From Altererythrobacter sp. (GTDB lineage: Bacteria > Pseudomonadota > Alphaproteobacteria > Sphingomonadales > Sphingomonadaceae): DNA of 33,469 bases. The stretch lies in NCBI GenBank assembly GCA_029265155.1, contig JAJUJV010000010.1, forward strand, positions 1 through 33,469. Direction: 5' to 3'. This document shows positions 17,912-28,420 of the stretch, piece after piece. Position 1 is the stretch's first letter; each line of letters starts with the position of its first letter. Under the pieces are notes generated by a model, which saw only the letters and a list, made by a program, of their open reading frames with translations, had not been told where the DNA came from and did no database searches. The translations under genes and the position numbers were made by a program.

Positions 17912-19435
17912 GTGCGGCGACGTTGCGATCTTGTGCCTGCCAAGACGCTCATCCACCTCTCGCAAGCGGCTCTGCCGCACCTCGACTTGCCGACGCCCGA
18001 CTATGATCGCGCAGCGCTGAGCGTCGGCATAGTTCATATCGGCGTCGGCGGGTTCCACCGCGCGCACCAGGCGATGTACCTGGACTCCTTGATGAACCGC
18101 GGCCAGGCACTGGATTGGGCGATCTGCGGCCTCGGCGTGTTGCCCGGCGATGCCCGTATGCGCGATGCGCTGAAAGCGCAGGACGGCCTCTACACGCTGG
18201 CGATCAAGCACCCCGACGGCACGATCGAAGCGCGGGTCATCGGCTCTATCGTCGAGTTCACTCACGCGCCCGACGATCCGGAGGCCGCGGTCGCACGGCT
18301 GGCGGACCCGCGGGTGCGGATCGTCTCCCTGACGATCACCGAGGGCGGCTACAATTTCAACCAGGCGACCGGCGCGTTCGACGAGAGCCACGCCGACGTG
18401 GTTCACGATCTCGCCGAACCGCACAGGCCCCGCTCGGTTTTCGGTCTGGTGGTCGAGGCGCTGGCGCAGCGGCGATCGCGCGGCATCGCGCCGTTCACCG
18501 TCATGTCGTGCGACAACATCCAGCACAACGGAGAGGTGGCGCGGCGCCAGTTCGTCGCCTTCGCGCGGTTGCGCAGCGCCGAGCTGGCCGAGTGGATCGC
18601 CGCGAAAGTCGCCTTTCCCGGCTCGATGGTCGATCGAATCACTCCGGTCACCAGCGACGAAGACCGCGACCTCCTGGCCGAGCGTCATGGCCTCAGCGAC
18701 CGCTGGCCGGTGGTCTGCGAACCCTATACGCAATGGGTGCTGGAGGATCGCTTCGTCGGCGGGGCATCCGGCCGACCACCGTTCGAAGAGGCAGGAGTTC
18801 AGCTGGTCGCCGACGTCGAGCCATACGAGCTGATGAAGCTGCGGTTGCTGAACGCCAGCCATCAGGCCTTGTGCTACCCCGGCTACCTCGCCGGCTACCG
18901 CTATGCGCACGAGGTCTGCGGCGACCCCGTGTTCGTGCGCTACCTGCTCGCTTACATGAACCGGGAAGCCTCGCCGACGCTGCGGCCGGTGCCTGGCATC
19001 GACCTCGACGCCTACAAGCACACGCTGATCGAGCGCTTCGCCAATCCTGCGGTGCGCGATACGCTGGCCCGGCTGTGCGCCGAATCGTCGGACCGGATTC
19101 CGAAGTGGCTGGTGCCGGTGATCCACGAAAACCTGGAGGCAGGCAGGCCGGTCGGGCTTTCCGCGGCCATCGTCGCGTCATGGGCGCGCTACGCTGAAGG
19201 CGTGGACGACAACGGCGCGGCCATCGATGTGGTCGATAACCGGAAAGGGCCGGTCATGGCGGCAGCGCAGCGGCAGAATGGCGCAGACCCGCTGGCGTTC
19301 CTCCGCGACCGCGACCTGTTCGGCAACCTCGCCGACCGCCGCGAATTCACCGAGCCCTATCTGGCCGCGCTCGATGCGTTTCACAGCCGTGGCGCGCGTG
19401 CCACGATCGGGGCACTGGTCAACGGCCTCGACTGA
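17912..19435 (+). CDS. Mannitol dehydrogenase family protein (mannitol 2-dehydrogenase / fructuronate reductase-like)
   Basis: VGIVHIGVGGFHRAHQAMYLD, MSCDNIQHNGEV, KLRLLNASHQALCYPGYLAGYRYAHE motifs; start codon uncertain. Confidence 0.93.
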   Translation: MRRRCDLVPAKTLIHLSQAALPHLDLPTPDYDRAALSVGIVHIGVGGFHRAHQAMYLDSLMNRGQALDWAICGLGVLPGDARMRDALKAQDGLYTLAIKHPDGTIEARVIGSIVEFTHAPDDPEAAVARLADPRVRIVSLTITEGGYNFNQATGAFDESHADVVHDLAEPHRPRSVFGLVVEALAQRRSRGIAPFTVMSCDNIQHNGEVARRQFVAFARLRSAELAEWIAAKVAFPGSMVDRITPVTSDEDRDLLAERHGLSDRWPVVCEPYTQWVLEDRFVGGASGRPPFEEAGVQLVADVEPYELMKLRLLNASHQALCYPGYLAGYRYAHEVCGDPVFVRYLLAYMNREASPTLRPVPGIDLDAYKHTLIERFANPAVRDTLARLCAESSDRIPKWLVPVIHENLEAGRPVGLSAAIVASWARYAEGVDDNGAAIDVVDNRKGPVMAAAQRQNGADPLAFLRDRDLFGNLADRREFTEPYLAALDAFHSRGARATIGALVNGLD

Positions 19436-20399
19436 CCAGCGCCGAGCGTGCTTCGATATAGCGCGCGCGATAGGCTGCCGCGCCACCATCTTCACCCGGC
19501 TGCAGGACGGCTTCGGTCCGCCACCCCCACCGCGGTAGCTCGCCGGTCGCGGCCCAGGCTGCCTGGCGAGCGGCACCGAGCGCGACGTATTCGCGCGGTT
19601 CGGGGACGGCGACGGCCATGCTCAGCGTGTCCGTCAGCGCTACGCGCAGCGCCGCCGATCCGGCCCCGCCGCCGATCAGCAGCACCTGCTCCACCGGCGC
19701 CTCGATCGCGCGCAGCACGTCGACGCACCCGGCCGACACCGGCACCGGAGGTCCCCACTCGGGCCGCAGCGTGCCCGATACAGCGCCGGGTTCAAGCACC
19801 GCCGGGAGCTCTGGCACCGCTCCGAAATAGCGGTCGAGCAGGTCCAGGCGGTAGCGGTTCGACGTCGCATCGAAATAGCCGGTGCCCGAGGCATCGGAGC
19901 GGTCGGTCGCGAACGCTCCCGTCAGGTGCATGACCAGCCAATCGTGCGGCAGCATCACGCGCTGCACCCGCGCCGCGGCCTGCGGCTCGTGCTCGCGCAG
20001 CCATGCCAGCTTGGTCAGCGTGATCGAGGGCACCGGCAGTACGTTGGTCGCTTCCATCCAGCTGCCGATGCCGAGGTCGGCGATCAGCCGCGCCGCCTGA
20101 TCCGCGCTGCGTGTGTCGTTCCACAGCAGCGCATCGTGAACCGGGCGGCCTTGCGGGTCGACAGCCACCATGCCGTGCTGCTGCGCGGACACCCCGACGC
20201 CGAGCAGATCTCCGCGCGAGCGAACCCCTGCCGCGTCCCAGGCGCGGCGTAGCGCTTCCACCCACGCGCGGGGATCGATTGCCGTGCCTTCTGGGTGCGG
20301 CGCGGTCGCCGATGCCACAGTTCGGCCGGTGCCGACCTCGACCACGAGGACTTTGCAAGACTGTGTGGAGGAATCCACTCCGACCACAACGCCGCTCAC
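19419..20399 (-). pseudogene. xylB: Internally deleted xylulokinase (FGGY carbohydrate kinase), reading frame preserved
   Basis: N-terminus VVVGVDSSTQSCKVLVVEV, QQHGMVAVD, LLWNDTRS and C-terminal VLLIGGGAGSAALRVALTDTL are present, but the GDNAA...SLGTSG... segment between PPVPVSAG and CVDVLRAIE is absent; about 326 aa instead of about 480-500. Confidence 0.7.
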
Positions 20400-20501
20400 G
20401 AGCCAGCTCCTTCGGCAGCGACCGCCGGTACGGGTCACCGTGTGTGGCAACGGACGCACGCCGTTTCGGTATCCCGCGCGTCGCTGTGCACCTCCGGGAG
20501 A

Positions 20502-20525
20502 GCCCTTAGGGCGTCAGCCGTAGGG
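20502..20525 (+). promoter_or_regulatory. Candidate operator upstream of ccoN
   Basis: GCCCTTAGGG-CGTCAGCC-GTAGGG; identical 10+6 bp with the same 8-nt spacer occurs upstream of the FixT-like gene (minus strand 30484-30461). Confidence 0.5.
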
Positions 20526-20671
20526 ACATCATCCAGATTTCGCACCTGCGAGAGCAGGCAATAGATGCGCTTGCCGGACTGGTCCGAGTTGCGGGGATCG
20601 CGCTCCTGACGAGGGAGGCGCGGCACTCATGCCGGCCGGCTGACGATCGGTTCCAAGGGAAGGGAATCTCA

Positions 20672-22327
20672 GTGGAAAACGCCCTAGCGCGCGCGGGCCT
20701 GTGGTACACCTTGCTGGTCATCGCGATCGTCGCCGTGGCCGGTGCGCACGACGTCGGCTTTGCGGTCCATATGTGGATCGTCGCCGGTGTGGCCGTGATC
20801 GGGCTCATCGCCACTCTCTCGCGATACGATTACAACGCGGCGGCCAATCGCATCCTGCGCGCCCCGAACGATCCCAGCCGATATGACGACGAGCCGGTAC
20901 GATGGGGCGTCATCGCCACGGTGTTCTGGTCGATCGTCGGATTGTTCGCGGGCCTCTGGATCGCGCTGCAACTGCGCTTTCCGGAACTCAACTTCGGCGA
21001 GTATGCCACGTTCGGGCGCCTGCGGCCGCTGCATACTTCGGCCGTGATCTTCGCGTTCGGCGGCAACGCGCTGATCGCCACTTCGTACTATGTAGTGCAG
21101 CGGACCTGCCGCGCTCGCCTGGCCTTCCCCCGCCTCGCCCGCTTCGTGTTCTGGGGCTACCAGCTGTTCATCGTGCTCGCCGCCAGCGGCTACGTCCTCG
21201 GCGTTACCCAGAGCCGCGAATACGCCGAGCCCGAGTGGTACGTCGACCTGTGGCTGACCATCGTCTGGATCGCCTACCTCATCGTCTTCGTCGGCACGCT
21301 GCTGCGCCGGTCGGAGCCGCACATCTACGTCGCGAACTGGTTCTATCTGTCGTTCATCATCACCATCGCGATGCTGCACATCATCAACAACCTGGCGGTG
21401 CCGGTCTCCTTCCTCGGCTCCAGGTCGTACTCGGCCTTCGCCGGGGTGCAGGATGCGCTGGTGCAGTGGTGGTACGGGCATAACGCGGTCGCGTTCTTCC
21501 TAACCGTGCCGTTCCTGGCGATGATGTACTACTTCGTGCCCAAGCAGGCGGAGCGGCCGATCTACAGCTACCGGCTGTCGATCCTGCACTTCTGGTCGCT
21601 GATCTTCCTCTACATCTGGGCGGGGCCGCACCACCTGCATTACACCGCGCTGCCGGACTGGGCACAGACGCTCGGCATGGTGTTCTCGGTCATCCTGTGG
21701 ATGCCGAGCTGGGGCGGCATGATCAACGGCCTGATGACGCTTAACGGCGCGTGGGACAAAATCCGCACCGATCCCATCATCCGGATGATGGTCGCCGCGC
21801 TCGCCTTCTACGGCATGGCCACGTTCGAAGGCCCGATGCTCAGCATCAAGGCGGTCAACTCGCTGTCGCACTATACCGACTGGACCATCGGCCACGTGCA
21901 TGCCGGCGCGCTCGGCTGGAACGGCCTGATCACTTTCGCCGCCGTCTATTTCCTGACCCCGCGGCTGTGGAAGCGTGAGCGGCTCTATTCGCTGCGCTGG
22001 GTTAACTGGCACTTCTGGCTCTCGATGCTCGGCATTGCTCTTTACGCCGGCTCGATGTGGGTCGCGGGGATCACGCAGGGCCTGATGTGGCGCGAATACG
22101 GCGCCGACGGCTACCTGGTGAACAGCTTTGCTGAGACCATCTCTGCGCTGATGCCGATGTATCTGATGCGCGCGGCGGGTGGGGTTTTCTACCTCGCCGG
22201 GGCGGTGCTGATGGTGGCCAACGTTTGGCTGACCATCGCCGGCAAGGTCCGAGACGAAGCTCCGATGAGCGACGCCAAGTACGATCCGCAGGCGGACCGG
22301 CCGATCGTGGCCGAGCCGGCCGAGTGA
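20672..22327 (+). CDS. ccoN: cbb3-type cytochrome c oxidase subunit I
   Basis: GTG start; [52 protein letters not shown] motifs. Confidence 0.96.
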   Translation: MENALARAGLWYTLLVIAIVAVAGAHDVGFAVHMWIVAGVAVIGLIATLSRYDYNAAANRILRAPNDPSRYDDEPVRWGVIATVFWSIVGLFAGLWIALQLRFPELNFGEYATFGRLRPLHTSAVIFAFGGNALIATSYYVVQRTCRARLAFPRLARFVFWGYQLFIVLAASGYVLGVTQSREYAEPEWYVDLWLTIVWIAYLIVFVGTLLRRSEPHIYVANWFYLSFIITIAMLHIINNLAVPVSFLGSRSYSAFAGVQDALVQWWYGHNAVAFFLTVPFLAMMYYFVPKQAERPIYSYRLSILHFWSLIFLYIWAGPHHLHYTALPDWAQTLGMVFSVILWMPSWGGMINGLMTLNGAWDKIRTDPIIRMMVAALAFYGMATFEGPMLSIKAVNSLSHYTDWTIGHVHAGALGWNGLITFAAVYFLTPRLWKRERLYSLRWVNWHFWLSMLGIALYAGSMWVAGITQGLMWREYGADGYLVNSFAETISALMPMYLMRAAGGVFYLAGAVLMVANVWLTIAGKVRDEAPMSDAKYDPQADRPIVAEPAE

Positions 22328-22337
22328 GTAGTTCCCG

Positions 22338-23084
22338 ATGAGCTTCACGCAGCAACACAAGAAACTCGAACGCAATGTCACTCTGCTCGGCGTCGGCGCC
22401 TTTATCGCCGTTGCCATCGGCAGCATCGTGGAGATCGCGCCGCTGTTCTGGATCGATAACACGATCGAGAAGGTCGACGGCATGCGCCCCTACACGCCGC
22501 TCGAGCAGGCGGGCCGGGACATCTACGTGCGCGAAGGCTGCTACACCTGCCACAGCCAGATGATCCGTCCTTTCCGCGACGAAGTGGAGCGCTACGGCCA
22601 CTACAGCCTGGCAGCGGAAAGCATGTACGACCATCCGTTCCAGTGGGGCTCCAAGCGCACCGGGCCGGACCTCGCGCGCGTCGGCGGTCGCTATTCCGAT
22701 GAATGGCACGTGCAGCACCTCAAGGACCCGCGCTCGGTCGTGCCGGAAAGCGTGATGCCCGCTTACGCCTTCCTGGCGGAAAAGGAGCTCGATACCCGTG
22801 ACGCTGCCGGCCACCTCAAGGCCCTGCGCGCCGTTGGCGTGCCCTACACCGATCGCGACATCGACATGGCGGAGCGGGACATGCGCGCTCAAGGCACTCC
22901 TGATGCCGACGCCGAGGACCTGGCAGACCGCTATCCCAAGGCGCAAGTGCGCGACTTCGACGGTGACCCGAACCGCCTGACCGAGATGGATGCGCTCGTC
23001 GCCTACTTGCAAGTGCTCGGCACGATGGTCGACGTGAACAGCGCCGCCGCGCAGCAGGTGCTGGCCTCGGAGAAGGGACGATGA
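22338..23084 (+). CDS. ccoO: cbb3-type cytochrome c oxidase subunit II
   Basis: [45 protein letters not shown]. Confidence 0.96.
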   Translation: MSFTQQHKKLERNVTLLGVGAFIAVAIGSIVEIAPLFWIDNTIEKVDGMRPYTPLEQAGRDIYVREGCYTCHSQMIRPFRDEVERYGHYSLAAESMYDHPFQWGSKRTGPDLARVGGRYSDEWHVQHLKDPRSVVPESVMPAYAFLAEKELDTRDAAGHLKALRAVGVPYTDRDIDMAERDMRAQGTPDADAEDLADRYPKAQVRDFDGDPNRLTEMDALVAYLQVLGTMVDVNSAAAQQVLASEKGR

Positions 23085-23254
23085 GCGACCACTCCACTTA
23101 TGAAGCGCTGCGCCAGCTTGCCGACAGCTGGGGCTTGCTGGGCATGGTGATCGCGTTCCTGGTCCTCGTCGCGTGGCCGTTCCGGCCGAGCGCCCGCGAC
23201 CGCAATCGCGATGCCGCCAACATCATTCTCAAGGACGAGTCCGATGGCGACTGA
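23081..23254 (+). CDS. ccoQ: cbb3-type oxidase subunit CcoQ
   Basis: 57-aa [60 protein letters not shown], below the ORF track length cut-off; overlaps ccoO and ccoP. Confidence 0.9.
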   Translation: MSDHSTYEALRQLADSWGLLGMVIAFLVLVAWPFRPSARDRNRDAANIILKDESDGD

Positions 23255-24179
23255 GGAGCCCAAGGGGAAAAACTTCGACGAAGCCACTGGCACCTGGACC
23301 GTTGGTCACGAGTGGGACGGGATCGAGGAGCTCGATACGCCGATGCCTCGCTGGTGGCTGTGGACGCTCTATCTGACGATCGTCTGGGGTATCGTCTACG
23401 TCATCCTCTATCCGGCCTGGCCGCTCGTGAACCAGGCGACCGAAGGCGTGCTCGGCTGGACCAGCCGCGGCCAGCTCGCCGAAGAGATGGCGCAGGAAAG
23501 CGAACGCCGCGCTCCGGTCATGGCTGCCCTCGCCCAAATTCCGATCGAGCGCCTGCCGGATAACAGTGAGCTGATGCGCGCGGCGATTACCGGCGGCCGC
23601 GCGGCGTTTCGTGTCAATTGCGTGCAATGCCACGGCGCGGGCGCAGCAGGCTCGGAAGGGTACCCGAACCTGAACGACGACGATTGGCTGTGGGGCGGCG
23701 ACCTCAAGGCGATCGAATATACCATCACCCACGGGGTTCGGGACCGCACTAGCCCTGAAACGCGCTTCAGCCAGATGCCGGCTTTCGGTCGCGACGGCCT
23801 GCTGACATCCGAGCAGATTAGCGATGTGGCAGGTTACGTCCTGACGCTGTCCGGGCGCGGTGAAGCCAGCGCTGCCACCGCGCGCGGTGCCGAATTGTAT
23901 GCGAACAACTGCGCCATATGCCACGGCAACGACGGCACCGGTTCACGCGAGTTCGGGGCGCCCAACCTGGCCGACGCAATCTGGCTGTTCGGTAGGGATC
24001 GCGAAGTGATCCGGCAGCGGATTCACGATCCGATGCACGGGGTGATGCCGGCATGGGGCGGCCGGCTCGACTCCGTGACCATCAAGATGCTGGCAGCTTA
24101 TGTCCACTCGCTGGGGGGAGGCGAAGACTTCGTGGAGGTCGCTCGAGACCCGGCGGTCGAGGTCGATGAGCAACCCTGA
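23244..24179 (+). CDS. ccoP: cbb3-type cytochrome c oxidase subunit III (diheme)
   Basis: Start at [38 protein letters not shown]; two CxxCH motifs (CVQCH, CAICH). Confidence 0.95.
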   Translation: MATEEPKGKNFDEATGTWTVGHEWDGIEELDTPMPRWWLWTLYLTIVWGIVYVILYPAWPLVNQATEGVLGWTSRGQLAEEMAQESERRAPVMAALAQIPIERLPDNSELMRAAITGGRAAFRVNCVQCHGAGAAGSEGYPNLNDDDWLWGGDLKAIEYTITHGVRDRTSPETRFSQMPAFGRDGLLTSEQISDVAGYVLTLSGRGEASAATARGAELYANNCAICHGNDGTGSREFGAPNLADAIWLFGRDREVIRQRIHDPMHGVMPAWGGRLDSVTIKMLAAYVHSLGGGEDFVEVARDPAVEVDEQP

Positions 24180-25716
24180 AGAACCACGCGTCGAAGATGG
24201 CGTCGTCAAGACGAACGATCCCGTCAGCCTGACCGTCGCCCGGCCGGACGCCGGCGCCCGCCGGCACGAGCCGCACCAGCCCGAGCGCCAGCGGCTGCCG
24301 ACGAAGCTGTTCGAGAAGCGCAAGACCGTTCACAACAAGCGGATCGACGGCCCCTTCCGCCGCTTCAAGTGGCTGGTGATGTTCGTCACTCTCGCCATCT
24401 ACTACGGCACGCCGTGGATCCGATGGGATCGCGGGCCCTACGCGCCCGACCAGGCGGTTCTGGTCGATCTCGCCAACCGACGCTTCTACATGTTCAACAT
24501 CGAGATCTGGCCGCACGAGTTCTACTTCGTCGCCGGGCTACTGATCATGGCCGCAATTGGCCTGTTCCTGGTGACGAGCGCCGTTGGCCGCGCCTGGTGC
24601 GGCTATGCCTGTCCGCAGACCGTATGGACCGATCTGTTTCAGCACATTGACCGGTTCGTCGATGGCGACCGCAACGCCCGCATGCGCCTCGATGCCGCGC
24701 CATGGACGGCCGGCAAGATTGCCCGCCGCGGCTTCAAGTGGACGATCTATCTGGTGATCGCCTTTTGGACCGGCGGCGCGTGGATCATGTACTTCGCCGA
24801 CGCACCCACCCTGGTCCGCGACTTCTGGAGCGGTCAGGCCGCTCCGGCGGCCTACATCGCCGTGGCGATCCTGACGTTCACGACCTTCACGCTGGGCGGC
24901 TTCATGCGCGAGCAGGTGTGCATCTACATGTGCCCCTGGCCGCGCATCCAGGCGGCGATGATGGACGAGAAATCGCTGACCGTCACTTACAAGGACTGGC
25001 GCGGTGAACCGCGTGGAAGCGTCAAGAAGGCGCAGAAGGATCCCGAACACTTCGGCGACTGCATCGACTGCATGCAATGCGTCGCCGTCTGCCCGACCGG
25101 GATCGATATTCGCGAAGGTCCCCAGATCGGCTGTATCACGTGCGCGTTGTGCATCGACGCCTGCGACCGGGTGATGGCGGAAGTCGGCCGGCCACGCGGC
25201 CTGATCGACTACGTCACCCTCGACGATGCCAAGCGGGAGGCCGCCGGCGAAGCCCCGAAACCGTTGCGGAGGGTGCTGCTGCGCCCGCGCACCATCGTCT
25301 ATTTCCTGGCCTGGGGCGGGATCGGACTGGGGCTGCTGTTCGCCTTGGGCACCCGGACCCAAACCGAGATATCCGTCGCGCCCGATCGCAACCCGCCCTT
25401 CATGCTGATGAGCGACGGGTCGGTGCGCAATGCCTACACAGTCAAGCTCCGCAACATGCAGAGCCGCCCGCGCGAGATGCGCATGGCGCTGGAGGGTCTG
25501 CCGGGCGCCGTCATGTGGACTGACGCGATGCCGCGCGAGGACGCCGCCCGGGAGCTGGTCGAAACCGTCGCCGCCGATTCGACCGGCTCGTTCCGCATCT
25601 ACGTGGTCGCGCCGCCGGGCACGCAAGAGCAGGCATTTTCCTTCGTCGTCGCCGGGCTCGATGCGCAGGCGGAAGGCGACAGCAGCGAGGCGCGCTTCAC
25701 CGCGCCGGAGGAGTGA
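24166..25716 (+). CDS. ccoG: cbb3 oxidase accessory protein CcoG/RdxA
   Basis: WCGYACPQTVWTDLFQHIDR, CIDCMQCVAVCPTGIDIREGPQIGCITCALCIDACD. Confidence 0.95.
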   Translation: MSNPEEPRVEDGVVKTNDPVSLTVARPDAGARRHEPHQPERQRLPTKLFEKRKTVHNKRIDGPFRRFKWLVMFVTLAIYYGTPWIRWDRGPYAPDQAVLVDLANRRFYMFNIEIWPHEFYFVAGLLIMAAIGLFLVTSAVGRAWCGYACPQTVWTDLFQHIDRFVDGDRNARMRLDAAPWTAGKIARRGFKWTIYLVIAFWTGGAWIMYFADAPTLVRDFWSGQAAPAAYIAVAILTFTTFTLGGFMREQVCIYMCPWPRIQAAMMDEKSLTVTYKDWRGEPRGSVKKAQKDPEHFGDCIDCMQCVAVCPTGIDIREGPQIGCITCALCIDACDRVMAEVGRPRGLIDYVTLDDAKREAAGEAPKPLRRVLLRPRTIVYFLAWGGIGLGLLFALGTRTQTEISVAPDRNPPFMLMSDGSVRNAYTVKLRNMQSRPREMRMALEGLPGAVMWTDAMPREDAARELVETVAADSTGSFRIYVVAPPGTQEQAFSFVVAGLDAQAEGDSSEARFTAPEE

Positions 25717-26165
25717 GCATGACCCGCCGTTTCACCGGACGACACGCCACCGCGATCATCGCCAGCTTCTTCGGCGTGGTCATTGTCGTGAACCTGATCA
25801 TGGCCAGCTTCGCGACCTCCACTTTCGGGGGCATCGTGGTCGAGAACACTTATGTCGCCAGTCAGGAGTTCAACGGCTGGCTTGAGCAGGCGGAAGAGCA
25901 GAAGGCGCTCGGCTGGGACGCGGTGACGACCTGGCGGCCCGACAACCGGCTGGCCGTCCGACTTACCGGCGTACCGGCCGGAGCCGAGGTCAAAGCTACC
26001 GCACGCCACCCGGTCGGCCGCGCCCCCGACCAGCAACTCACGTTCTCGGCGATCGCCGATGATCGCTTTCTGTCGCACGCCCCGCTTGGCGACGGACGAT
26101 GGTACCTGCGCCTGGAAGTCAACGCCGCAGGCAAGACCTGGCGCCGCCAAGAAGAGCTGCGATGA
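25713..26165 (+). CDS. ccoH: FixH family protein
   Basis: FGVVIVVNLIMASFATSTFGGIVVENTYVASQEFNGWLEQAEEQKALGW typical FixH. Confidence 0.92.
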   Translation: MSMTRRFTGRHATAIIASFFGVVIVVNLIMASFATSTFGGIVVENTYVASQEFNGWLEQAEEQKALGWDAVTTWRPDNRLAVRLTGVPAGAEVKATARHPVGRAPDQQLTFSAIADDRFLSHAPLGDGRWYLRLEVNAAGKTWRRQEELR

Positions 26166-28279
26166 CGGCTCCGCTGGATTCCGAAACGCTGACGAGGCGC
26201 ACGGTTCTGACCGTGCCGGGCATGCATTGCGCCGGCTGCATCGGAAAAGTCGAGCGTGGCCTCGCTGAGGTCCCCGGGATCACGCAGGCACGAGTCAATC
26301 TGTCGGCGCGGAGCGTCACGGTTACTCACACGCTGGAGATCGAAGAACCTCGTCTGATCGAAGCGCTCGCCCGGATCGGGTTCGAAGCGCAGCCGCGCCG
26401 CGACGAACTCGCACCCCGGACCTCTGCCGTACGGCCGCTGCTGGCGCCCCTGGCGGTCGCCTTCTTCGCGGCGATGAACGTCATGACCCTGTCGGTCAGC
26501 ATCTGGTCGGGAGCGGACGGGATTACCCGGGCGCTGTTCCACTGGTTGTCGGCGTTGATCGGGGTGCCCGCCATCGCTTATGCCGGCATGCCGTTCTTCC
26601 GTTCCGCCTGGGGTGTGCTCAAGCGCGGGCGCACCAACATGGACGTGCCGATTTCGATCGGCGTGGTAATCGCCACCTGCCTCAGCCTCTACGAGACGGC
26701 GGTCCACGGCCGGCACGCCTGGTTCGACGGCGCGCTGATGCTGCTCACCTTCCTGCTTGCCGGGCGCGTGCTCGACGCGATGATGCGTGACCGCGCGCGG
26801 GCCGGGGTCGATGCGCTGCTGCGGCAAGCGGCGCCTGGCGCAATGGTCATCGAAGCAGACGGCGCCTTGCGCTGGCATACCGCGCAGGATTTGGCCCCCG
26901 GAATGCTGATGCGGGCCGCCGCCGGCGAACGGCTGGCCGCCGATGGTGAGATCGTCGGTGGCGGAAGCCGCTTCGACCAGTCGCTGCTGACCGGCGAGTC
27001 CGTTCCGGTATCTCGTACGACCGGTGAGCTGGTGCTGGCCGGCACGCTCAACTTGGACGCGCCGGTCGACGTGCGGGTGTCTCGCGCCGGCCAGGATACT
27101 TCGCTGGCGGAAATAGCCCGGCTGATGGAGTCGGCGGGGCAGAGTCGGTCGCGCTATGTCCGCATCGCCGACCGCGCCGCGAGGCTCTACGCACCGGTCG
27201 TCCACACCCTCGCCGCCGTCGCGGTGCTCGGATGGCTGCTGGCCGGCGCCGGGCTCTACAAGGCGCTGGTGGTGGGCGTGACGGTGCTGATCATCACCTG
27301 TCCTTGCGCACTCGGCCTAGCGGTGCCGGTGGCGCAAGTGGTCGTCAGCAGCGCGCTGATGCGAGCGGGCGTGATGGTCAAGGACGGGTCGGCGCTGGAG
27401 CGGCTGGCCGGCGTCGATCGTGCGCTGCTCGACAAAACCGGCACCCTCACGCTCGGCCGGCCGACCGCCGACCCGGCCGCGCTGACTTCGCTCACTGCGG
27501 AGGAAGCCGCGATATGCCTCGCACTCGCTTCGCACAGCCGGCACCCACTTTCGCGATCGCTGTCGAGCGCGCTGGCAGCAGCCGGACATTGCGCCATCGA
27601 ACTTACCGACGTGGCCGAGGTGGCAGGAACCGGGGTTTGCGCGCGCTGGAACGGACAGCCGGTGGCCCTGCGCCGTCCGGAGCAGTCGAGCGGCATGGCT
27701 TCCGCCCTTGTCATTGGAGAGCGGCCGGCTCGCCTGATTTCCTTTTCGGATCGGCTGCGCCCGGATACCGCCGAAGCTCTGGCGCGGCTCCGCAGAATGG
27801 GCATCGCCCCTTCGATCATCTCCGGCGACAACGCCGAAGCTGTCGTCCAGATCGCGAATGAAACAGGCTTGCCCGCTACGGCGCAAGCCGCACCTGCCGA
27901 GAAGCAGGAGGCGATCGCGGGGCTTCAGGAACAGGGGCACACGGTCCTGATGGTCGGCGACGGCCTCAACGACGGCCCGGCGCTCGCCACCGCCAATGCC
28001 TCGATGGCCCCCGGCTCAGCCAGCGACGTCGGTCTCCAGGCCGCCGATCTCGTCTTCATCTCGGATTCGCTGCTGGCGGTGCCGCGCGCCGTTTCCGCGG
28101 CTCGCGCGAGCATGAAGATCGTTCGGCAGAACTTCGGCCTGTCGATCGCCTACAACGTGCTCGCCGTGCCGCTGGCGCTCGCCGGAATGCTGACACCGCT
28201 GATAGCCGCTGCGGCGATGTCGGCGAGCTCGCTGGTGGTTATCGCCAATTCGCTGCGCTTGGCACGGGCGGTCAAATGA
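26162..28279 (+). CDS. ccoI: Copper-translocating P-type ATPase
   Basis: HMA motif GMHCAGCIGKVE, CPC in ITCPCALGL, DKTGTLTLG, GDGLNDGPAL. Confidence 0.95.
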   Translation: MTAPLDSETLTRRTVLTVPGMHCAGCIGKVERGLAEVPGITQARVNLSARSVTVTHTLEIEEPRLIEALARIGFEAQPRRDELAPRTSAVRPLLAPLAVAFFAAMNVMTLSVSIWSGADGITRALFHWLSALIGVPAIAYAGMPFFRSAWGVLKRGRTNMDVPISIGVVIATCLSLYETAVHGRHAWFDGALMLLTFLLAGRVLDAMMRDRARAGVDALLRQAAPGAMVIEADGALRWHTAQDLAPGMLMRAAAGERLAADGEIVGGGSRFDQSLLTGESVPVSRTTGELVLAGTLNLDAPVDVRVSRAGQDTSLAEIARLMESAGQSRSRYVRIADRAARLYAPVVHTLAAVAVLGWLLAGAGLYKALVVGVTVLIITCPCALGLAVPVAQVVVSSALMRAGVMVKDGSALERLAGVDRALLDKTGTLTLGRPTADPAALTSLTAEEAAICLALASHSRHPLSRSLSSALAAAGHCAIELTDVAEVAGTGVCARWNGQPVALRRPEQSSGMASALVIGERPARLISFSDRLRPDTAEALARLRRMGIAPSIISGDNAEAVVQIANETGLPATAQAAPAEKQEAIAGLQEQGHTVLMVGDGLNDGPALATANASMAPGSASDVGLQAADLVFISDSLLAVPRAVSAARASMKIVRQNFGLSIAYNVLAVPLALAGMLTPLIAAAAMSASSLVVIANSLRLARAVK

Positions 28280-28419
28280 ACGGCCTGCTGTTCCTGATCC
28301 CGGTTGCGGTCGGGATGGGTTTTGCCGGGCTCATCGGCTTCTTCTGGGCGCTGCGGCACGGCCAGTTCGAAGACCCGGAAGGAGCCGCAAACCGCATTCT
28401 GATCGACGAGGAGGATTGA
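28276..28419 (+). CDS. ccoS: cbb3-type oxidase assembly protein CcoS
   Basis: 47-aa ORF MNGLLFLIPVAVGMGFAGLIGFFWALRHGQFEDPEGAANRILIDEED, below track cut-off; 4-nt overlap with ccoI. Confidence 0.93.
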   Translation: MNGLLFLIPVAVGMGFAGLIGFFWALRHGQFEDPEGAANRILIDEED

Positions 28420-28420
28420 G

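Noticed and set aside
20435-20626. 63-aa minus-strand ORF ending in CVRCH (CxxCH-like) upstream of ccoN
   Set aside because: No signal peptide or TM segment, no family resemblance, lies in the ccoN promoter region; the motif is probably chance.
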